6,995 nucleotides of DNA. It comes from Bog-950 sp035299425. Its GTDB lineage: Bacteria; Bacteroidota; Bacteroidia; Chitinophagales; LD1. Positions 1 through 4,553 of this stretch are shown piece after piece. Within the stretch, counting starts at the first letter, position 1. Each line of letters opens with the position of its first letter. The stretch covers positions 1 through 6,995 of the forward strand of contig DATGWP010000106.1 of NCBI GenBank assembly GCA_035299425.1, given 5' to 3'. The translations under genes and the position numbers were made by a program. The notes below the pieces were generated by a model that searched no databases, was not told where the DNA came from, and was given only the letters and a program-made list of their open reading frames with translations.

Positions 1-3000
1 CGGCTGGTTTGGTTTATGTAGATGGAGGTGTACAACCAATCACCAATGATGTTGCATTTAACCTCACGGCACAGCCGGTTATTACAGCCAGTGACGTAAG
101 CTGTACTTATCGTGATGTTACTTTTTCGGCGGCATCTGCAGGTGCCTGGGATTTTGATGCAGTGGCTGCGCCACCAGCGGGAAATGGAGCCAGTGTTACG
201 ACGCAATACACAACTTTTGGCAGGAAGAATATTACCTATGGAAGCGATGTTTATACAGGTTTTTTTAATGTGGCAATTGATGCCAATAGTTATATACCAG
301 ATATAGCCACTACGGCTCATCCATTTGGGGTAGATACCTTCATTCTTTGCCAGGGAAGTTCAGCAGGCTTCAATGCGGTTATTCCTTCAGCCGATGTTTT
401 TGAGTGGGATTTTGGTGGTGCTATTACACCTAATACATATGTTGGGGCTGGGTACCAAAGTCTGAGTAACCTTGTGTTTAATACGGTAGGTACATTTAAA
501 ATAAAATTAAGGATTAATACTACCTGTTGTGGTTATTCACCATTCGATTCGATATGGCTAATAGTAGACCAAACACCTAATATAGGTGTAACTGGATTAT
601 TGCGTTTTTGTCCAGGCGATTCGGTTGTGTTAACAGCTAGTGGAGCTTACAACAATTATTATACATGGACTCCTGCTACAGGTTTAGATACTACCCGTGG
701 GGCGGTTGTAATAGCTAAACCACAGGTTACTACCAGCTATTTAATAACAGGCTATAGCGAACATTATTACTGCAAAGACGATTCACTGGTTACGGTCTCT
801 GTATCCAGCCCTCCGGCACTTACTTTTGCTACTACGCCGGCCATTTGTGGTAATGGAGGTACTGCCACTGTAACACCAAGCCCTGCTGGCTCCTACTCGT
901 ATATATGGAATGACCCTTCCAACCAATCAACTGCTACTGCATCAAATCTACAGGCCGGTGCCTATGCAGTAACAGTTACGGATATTACATCTAACTGTAA
1001 ATCAGACGGTGGTACGGCGGTTGGCTCCGGTGGTAGTGTTCAGGCTTTTATTGATAGCACAGCAAATGTCAGCTGCGCCGGTTATTGCGACGGTGTGGCC
1101 AGGGTAAGAGGTATTAGCGGCTCGGGTAATTTTACTTACTCGTGGAGTAATGGAAGTACAAATGCAGCCAACACAAATATCTGTGCCGGTAATTATAGTG
1201 TAACCGTAACTGATGCAGGCACAGCTTGTACTGCTTCGGCCACAGTTACCCTGTCTGAGCCATTGCCGGTAGTTGCTTTAATAATAGATACGGTAGATGT
1301 AACGTGTGCATCATTAGGCAACGGATCGGCCAGGGCAGAAGGAGTGGGTGGTGTTGGGTTGTTCGACTATTTGTGGAGTGACCCTGCGCAACAGGATTCG
1401 GCACATGCAGTTAATCTTTTTGCCGGAACATATACTGTAACGGTAATGGATGCTAATGGCTGTACGGCTGCCGCCAGTGTACCAATACTGGCACCGCCTC
1501 CTGTGGTGTTAGATACCGTAACAGTTACAGATGTAACCTGTAATGGCGATGCCGATGGTGAAATTATTATGAGCGTTAGCGGCGGAGTAGGCCCTTACAC
1601 ATACGTGTGGCCGCAGATACCAACCGAAACAGATAGCATTGCTAATAACCTGGCAGGTAACATATATGCAGTAATAGTAAGTGATGTATGGACCTGTAAG
1701 GATACTATGCTGGTACCGGTATTGGAACTAACCCCGCTTAGCCCCTTAGTAGTTAATACGGATAGTATAAGCTGTTTTGGTGGAAACGACGGCCTGGTAG
1801 AATTAGGTGCCAGCGGAGGGACTTCGCCATACCAATATTCGCTGGATGGGGTTACTTTTCAGGCCAGTTCAATTTTTAATGGTTTATCGCCCAATACATA
1901 TACGGCTACCGTACAAGATGCCCGTGCATGCACGGCTACTATACCATTTACCATTTATGAGCCTGCAGAGCTAGTTGCCACTTTAGCCGGCACTACCGAT
2001 GTGAAATGCTTTAATGGAAATGACGGTACAGCTACTATAACTATTACTGGCGGTATGCCGGTGTATGTAGGCACGCTTGGTGCGCAAACCATATCTGCCG
2101 CTCCATATACATTTACTGGTCTGGCTGCGGGCAATTATAACATTACTGTAACTGATGCCGGCAACTGTACCGCTACGGTAGCGGCTGCTATCAGTCAGCC
2201 TACCCAATTGGTGCTAAGCCTTACAGGTGTTACCGGTACTACCTGCTATGGTGGTAACGATGGGGGCCTTGTTGTAAGTGCAGCTGGTGGCACACCCGTA
2301 TATTCATACTCACTTGATTTTGGAACTCCACAGCTTTCGGGAACCTTTACGGGCGTTACCGGCGGAACACGTATTGTAGGGGTAATAGATGCCAACCAGT
2401 GCATAGATACCCTGCATATAGATGTGCCTATGCCGCCTCAAACCACTTTCCTGGATACAGCAGTGATAGATGTAAACTGCTTTGGTGGCAGTGATGGTTC
2501 GATTGATTTGATTGTGACGGGTACGGGAGGCCCGTGGACTTACCAGTGGAGTAATGGACAAACAACACAGGATATTTCCGGCCTGTCTACAGGCTATTAT
2601 GAAGTTACCGTGCGCGAAGCCAATAACTGCGCGGCAGTTGGGGTAGATTCAATTTTTATAGCCGAGCCTACCGATTTGACGCTGGCACAGGTTACCCAAA
2701 ATGTTAGCTGTTTTGGTGGTAATGATGGTTGTATTACTATAACACCAAGTGGCAGTGTACCCGCTTATCAATATGTTTGGAGCCAGGGAGCCAGCACTGC
2801 GCAGGTTTGTAACCTGACAGCAGGTACTTACAGCGTTACTGTATACGATGCTCACCAATGTGCCGACAGCCTGGTAAACATGGCTGTTACCGAGCCAACC
2901 CTGCTTACTGTAAACCCAATAGTGACGGATGTAACCTGCCCTGGTTTTGGCGATGGTACCATTACCGCTAATGCTGCAGGTGGCACCCCTGCTTACACCT

Positions 3001-3875
3001 ATAACTGGACAACAGGCGCCGGACCTATAAACAGCAACTTGGGCCCGGGTGTGTATGGCTTAACTGTAACCGATGCTGAAAACTGCACAGCTACGGCCAG
3101 CAATACAGTGATTGAACTACCCGGCATTACCTTAGGCGCTGTAGTGCGCAATGTACTTTGCGACCCGCTGCAAAATGGCTTCGTTAATTTGTCGGCTACT
3201 ACATTTAACCCACCGGCCAGTTATATATGGAGCAACGGTGCCACTACCGAAGATGTTTACTCTCTGGGTGTGGGCACCTATTCGGTAACAATTACCGATG
3301 CCAATAATTGTGTAAGAGATACTTCATTTATCATAATGAACGATGACTCATTTAACATAGTGGCCCTGCCACATGATACCACTATTGATTTGGGTAGCAC
3401 GGTAGATATTTTTGCCACTTCTACCGGCGGAAACATTGCCAGCATTATCTGGCAGCCATCAAGCGGGTTAAGCTGCAGCGATTGTGTTAATACGACCTCA
3501 TCGCCGCTGCAAAGCATCTATTACATTGCAACAGCTACCTCCGATTCTGGCTGTGTGGCCGATGACCGTGTAAATATTACTGTTATTCCTAAGTATGTCA
3601 TTTTCATTCCCAATGTATTTACACCAAACGGCGACGGTGCCAACGATTACTTTGAAGTGTTTGGAAATAAAGAAGCATGGAAACAATTTGAAGTGGAGGT
3701 GTTTAACCGTTGGGGCGAACTGGTTTATGAAAGCAACGACATGAATTTTGCCTGGGATGGTGTTTATAAGGGAGTAGCTGCCCCTCCGGCAGTATACATC
3801 TATGTTATTCACATAACCTTTATTGATAACTACACGCCTAAAATTTATAAAGGGAGCGTAACTTTGGTCAGATAA
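1..3875 (+). CDS. Giant SprB-repeat adhesin-like surface protein with T9SS type B sorting domain, 5' partial
   Basis: The reading frame is open at the left edge (Ala-Gly before the first Leu) and ends with TAA at 3873-3875, so at least 1290 C-terminal residues are visible and the true start lies upstream. Domains in order by base: a PKD-like segment with WDFD (about 69-280), a second PKD-like segment with EWDFGG (about 340-575), an Ig-like segment (about 580-800), eleven SprB-like repeats (about 807-3344), an Ig-like segment with a CxxC (about 3345-3593), and a CHU_C gliding-motility-associated C-terminal domain (3594-3872). The last contains IPNVFTPNGDGANDYFEV, FNRWGELVYES, WDG and VYIYVI, with final KGSVTLVR. 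Known for the family: such proteins are exported by the type IX secretion system and attached to or released from the cell surface; SprB of Flavobacterium is a mobile gliding adhesin. Inferred role: adhesion or gliding-associated surface protein. The ligand is unknown, and there is no enzymatic domain in the visible part. Confidence 0.93.
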   Translation, partial: AGLVYVDGGVQPITNDVAFNLTAQPVITASDVSCTYRDVTFSAASAGAWDFDAVAAPPAGNGASVTTQYTTFGRKNITYGSDVYTGFFNVAIDANSYIPDIATTAHPFGVDTFILCQGSSAGFNAVIPSADVFEWDFGGAITPNTYVGAGYQSLSNLVFNTVGTFKIKLRINTTCCGYSPFDSIWLIVDQTPNIGVTGLLRFCPGDSVVLTASGAYNNYYTWTPATGLDTTRGAVVIAKPQVTTSYLITGYSEHYYCKDDSLVTVSVSSPPALTFATTPAICGNGGTATVTPSPAGSYSYIWNDPSNQSTATASNLQAGAYAVTVTDITSNCKSDGGTAVGSGGSVQAFIDSTANVSCAGYCDGVARVRGISGSGNFTYSWSNGSTNAANTNICAGNYSVTVTDAGTACTASATVTLSEPLPVVALIIDTVDVTCASLGNGSARAEGVGGVGLFDYLWSDPAQQDSAHAVNLFAGTYTVTVMDANGCTAAASVPILAPPPVVLDTVTVTDVTCNGDADGEIIMSVSGGVGPYTYVWPQIPTETDSIANNLAGNIYAVIVSDVWTCKDTMLVPVLELTPLSPLVVNTDSISCFGGNDGLVELGASGGTSPYQYSLDGVTFQASSIFNGLSPNTYTATVQDARACTATIPFTIYEPAELVATLAGTTDVKCFNGNDGTATITITGGMPVYVGTLGAQTISAAPYTFTGLAAGNYNITVTDAGNCTATVAAAISQPTQLVLSLTGVTGTTCYGGNDGGLVVSAAGGTPVYSYSLDFGTPQLSGTFTGVTGGTRIVGVIDANQCIDTLHIDVPMPPQTTFLDTAVIDVNCFGGSDGSIDLIVTGTGGPWTYQWSNGQTTQDISGLSTGYYEVTVREANNCAAVGVDSIFIAEPTDLTLAQVTQNVSCFGGNDGCITITPSGSVPAYQYVWSQGASTAQVCNLTAGTYSVTVYDAHQCADSLVNMAVTEPTLLTVNPIVTDVTCPGFGDGTITANAAGGTPAYTYNWTTGAGPINSNLGPGVYGLTVTDAENCTATASNTVIELPGITLGAVVRNVLCDPLQNGFVNLSATTFNPPASYIWSNGATTEDVYSLGVGTYSVTITDANNCVRDTSFIIMNDDSFNIVALPHDTTIDLGSTVDIFATSTGGNIASIIWQPSSGLSCSDCVNTTSSPLQSIYYIATATSDSGCVADDRVNITVIPKYVIFIPNVFTPNGDGANDYFEVFGNKEAWKQFEVEVFNRWGELVYESNDMNFAWDGVYKGVAAPPAVYIYVIHITFIDNYTPKIYKGSVTLVR
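807..3344 (+). repeat. Eleven tandem SprB-like protein repeats
   Basis: The coding sequence contains eleven consecutive units, starting near 807, 1032, 1263, 1500, 1737, 1965, 2202, 2436, 2670, 2898 and 3123. Each is 222-237 bases (74-79 residues). The shared pattern is a start like V-x-D-V-x-C-[FY]-G-G-N-D-G, a central G-G-x-P-x-Y-x-Y-x-W, an L-x-A-G-x-Y-x-V-T-V-x-D-A-x-x-C motif, and usually an E-P or similar junction. Units 5 to 9 keep the C-[FY]-x-G-[NS]-D-G loop best; units 1, 3 and 11 are the most degenerate. Each unit has a Cys near its start and another near its end. DNA identity between units is patchy (one shared run of 14 bases at 1770-1783 and 2706-2719), so these are old duplications rather than recent copies. 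They match the SprB repeat family as I know it. Confidence 0.9.
3594..3872 (+). other. CHU_C / gliding-motility-associated C-terminal (T9SS type B) sorting domain
   Basis: The last 93 residues of the adhesin carry the hallmarks of this domain: PNVFTPNGDG near the start, then FNRWGELVYES, WDG, a P-A-x-Y-x-Y motif and a terminal K-G-x-V-T-L-V-R. In characterised Bacteroidota, type B C-terminal domains direct export across the outer membrane by the type IX system and, unlike type A domains, need a SprF-like partner. No PorP/SprF-like gene lies downstream in this window; one could lie elsewhere. Confidence 0.92.
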
Positions 3876-3893
3876 TTTTAGCAGACAAAACGA

Positions 3894-4094
3894 ATGAATA
3901 TGAAGAAAATGATGTTTTATATGCTGGCTTTTGTTACCCTAACCGGTGCTGCATCATGCAAATGCTATACCTGTAAAAAAGATAACGCGGCTGACTTTAG
4001 GTTGTGTAAAGAAGATTATGCCAACGAAACAGATTATAAGAACGCTGTAAATTTGCTGGAGTTAGGCGGCTATACCTGTAAGAAAAGTAACTAA
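3894..4094 (+). CDS. Small Cys-rich putative lipoprotein, unknown function
   Basis: A 66-codon frame starts 18 bases after the adhesin stop, so co-transcription is likely. Two ATGs are possible, at 3894 and 3900; the second gives the more typical MKK start. There is no clear Shine-Dalgarno sequence, which is common in Bacteroidota. The N-terminus is a lipoprotein-type signal: two Lys, a hydrophobic stretch (residues 6-17) and a loose lipobox GAAS followed by Cys22. The predicted mature peptide is only about 45 residues and holds four further Cys (24, 27, 38 and 62) among many Lys, Asp and Glu. Residues after the lipid Cys (KCYT) lack the acidic surface-export signal described in Capnocytophaga, so an inner-leaflet or periplasmic location is as likely as surface display. 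Similar short CxC-YxC lipoproteins occur in Bacteroidota as far as I recall, without known function. The Cys could form two disulphides or bind a metal; neither is shown. Confidence 0.75.
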   Translation: MNMKKMMFYMLAFVTLTGAASCKCYTCKKDNAADFRLCKEDYANETDYKNAVNLLELGGYTCKKSN

Positions 4095-4155
4095 GACTTA
4101 AAAGAATGAAGAAAGGCCCATTAACGGGCCTTTTTTTATTAATAATAAAGTCTTA
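4092..4155. repeat. 8-bp inverted repeat flanking the terminator
   Basis: TAAGACTT at 4092-4099 and its exact complement AAGTCTTA at 4148-4155 flank the terminator hairpin symmetrically. The left copy overlaps the TAA of the lipoprotein gene. It could add an outer stem to the terminator structure in both directions, but eight AT-rich bases at this spacing can arise by chance. Confidence 0.35.
4112..4137 (+). terminator. Intrinsic terminator after the adhesin-lipoprotein unit
   Basis: A perfect 8-bp stem (AAAGGCCC at 4112-4119 with GGGCCTTT at 4126-4133) encloses a six-base loop and runs into seven T residues (4131-4137). It begins 17 bases after the lipoprotein stop. Read on the minus strand, the hairpin is followed by only a broken T-rich stretch, so it may also stop the converging small gene, but less efficiently. 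Confidence 0.9.
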
Positions 4156-4186
4156 AGTATTGTAAACCTGTATGCCGGTATATCAA

Positions 4187-4375
4187 TTATCTGGTTATGC
4201 CATTAGGTTTGGCCACTGGCATTTTTTGCTCGCCTTGCGTGGTTTGCGGTGCCGGTATTACAACGCATGGAGCATTTTGTTGAATGCGCGCTGGCTCAAG
4301 ATATCTGGTATTGAAGGTTTCTGCCATTTGCAGTACCTGGGTAGCTTCGTTTAATATTTCGGCGAATGTTGACAT
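4187..4375 (-). CDS. Small hypothetical protein, 62 residues
   Basis: A 62-codon minus-strand frame starts with ATG at 4375-4373 and ends with TAA at 4189-4187, converging with the terminator at 4112-4137. I do not recognise the product. The N-terminal half (STFAEILNEATQVLQMAETF) looks like an amphipathic helix; the C-terminal half is rich in Pro, Gln and Ala and probably disordered. It has one Cys (residue 37) and no signal peptide or membrane segment, so it would be cytoplasmic. Its codon choice (acc, gcc, gaa, caa) resembles the neighbouring genes, and its composition is more protein-like than the overlapping plus-strand frames, which give Trp/Leu/Arg-rich translations. There is no clear Shine-Dalgarno sequence. 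It could still be a chance frame in intergenic DNA. Confidence 0.5.
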   Translation of the reverse strand: MSTFAEILNEATQVLQMAETFNTRYLEPARIQQNAPCVVIPAPQTTQGEQKMPVAKPNGITR

Positions 4376-4508
4376 GCTTTTGTATACGGCAGATATTTTG
4401 GGTTGGTTACATTACAGTCGCACGAAAAAACAAAGCGGGTTTTGTGTTAGCTGTTGGTTCAATCATATCTTTACATATGTCGTATGAGCACTTTAGTGGC
4501 TTCCGGTG

Positions 4509-4522
4509 ATTTACCGGTAAAT
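4509..4522. promoter_or_regulatory. Perfect 14-bp palindrome, candidate operator
   Basis: ATTTACCGGTAAAT is fully self-complementary and ends two bases before the TAnnTTTG element at 4525-4532, so it falls in the spacer between the expected -33 and -7 boxes of the protease promoter. A regulator dimer bound here would block RNA polymerase. The left side is preceded by CCGGTGAT (4503-4510), a partial second half-site. No regulator gene is present in the window. Confidence 0.4.
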
Positions 4523-4524
4523 GC

Positions 4525-4532
4525 TACTTTTG
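4525..4532 (+). promoter_or_regulatory. Bacteroidota-type -7 promoter element for the M4 peptidase
   Basis: TACTTTTG matches the TAnnTTTG -7 consensus of the main Bacteroidota sigma factor exactly. It lies 21 bases before the ATG at 4554, implying a short leader of about 15 bases. No good TTTG -33 box is seen at the usual distance (TTCCG at 4501-4505 is the nearest), which would fit a promoter needing an activator. A purine-rich AAAAGAG (4542-4548) precedes the start codon and may aid ribosome binding. Confidence 0.6.
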
Positions 4533-4553
4533 TAGTAGTATAAAAGAGTAGGT

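Noticed and set aside
112..306. A 64-codon plus-strand frame in another phase inside the adhesin gene
   Set aside because: It is fully inside the adhesin frame, with a Met/Gln/Arg-rich translation and no supporting start signal.
807..3344. CRISPR or DNA-level tandem repeat array
   Set aside because: The periodicity is about 230 bases, the repeats are conserved only at protein level and the whole stretch is one open frame.
1983..3812. Several minus-strand frames of 69-104 codons opposite the adhesin repeats
   Set aside because: They overlap a continuous plus-strand frame with clear domain motifs, and their translations are Ser/Tyr/Arg-rich and unlike real proteins; the low stop density follows from the repeat composition.
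3873..3880. TAATTTTA as a possible -7 box for the small lipoprotein gene
   Set aside because: It lies only 14 bases before the ATG and has no TTTG at the proper distance; co-transcription with the adhesin is simpler.
4172..4487. Two overlapping plus-strand frames (4172-4354 and 4284-4487)
   Set aside because: Their translations are Trp/Leu/Arg/Cys-rich, with no start signals, and the first begins right after a strong terminator; the opposite minus-strand frame is more protein-like.
4539..4544. TATAAA as a sigma70-like -10 box for the peptidase gene
   Set aside because: It would leave a leader of only a few bases; the exact TAnnTTTG element at 4525-4532 fits the taxon and spacing better.
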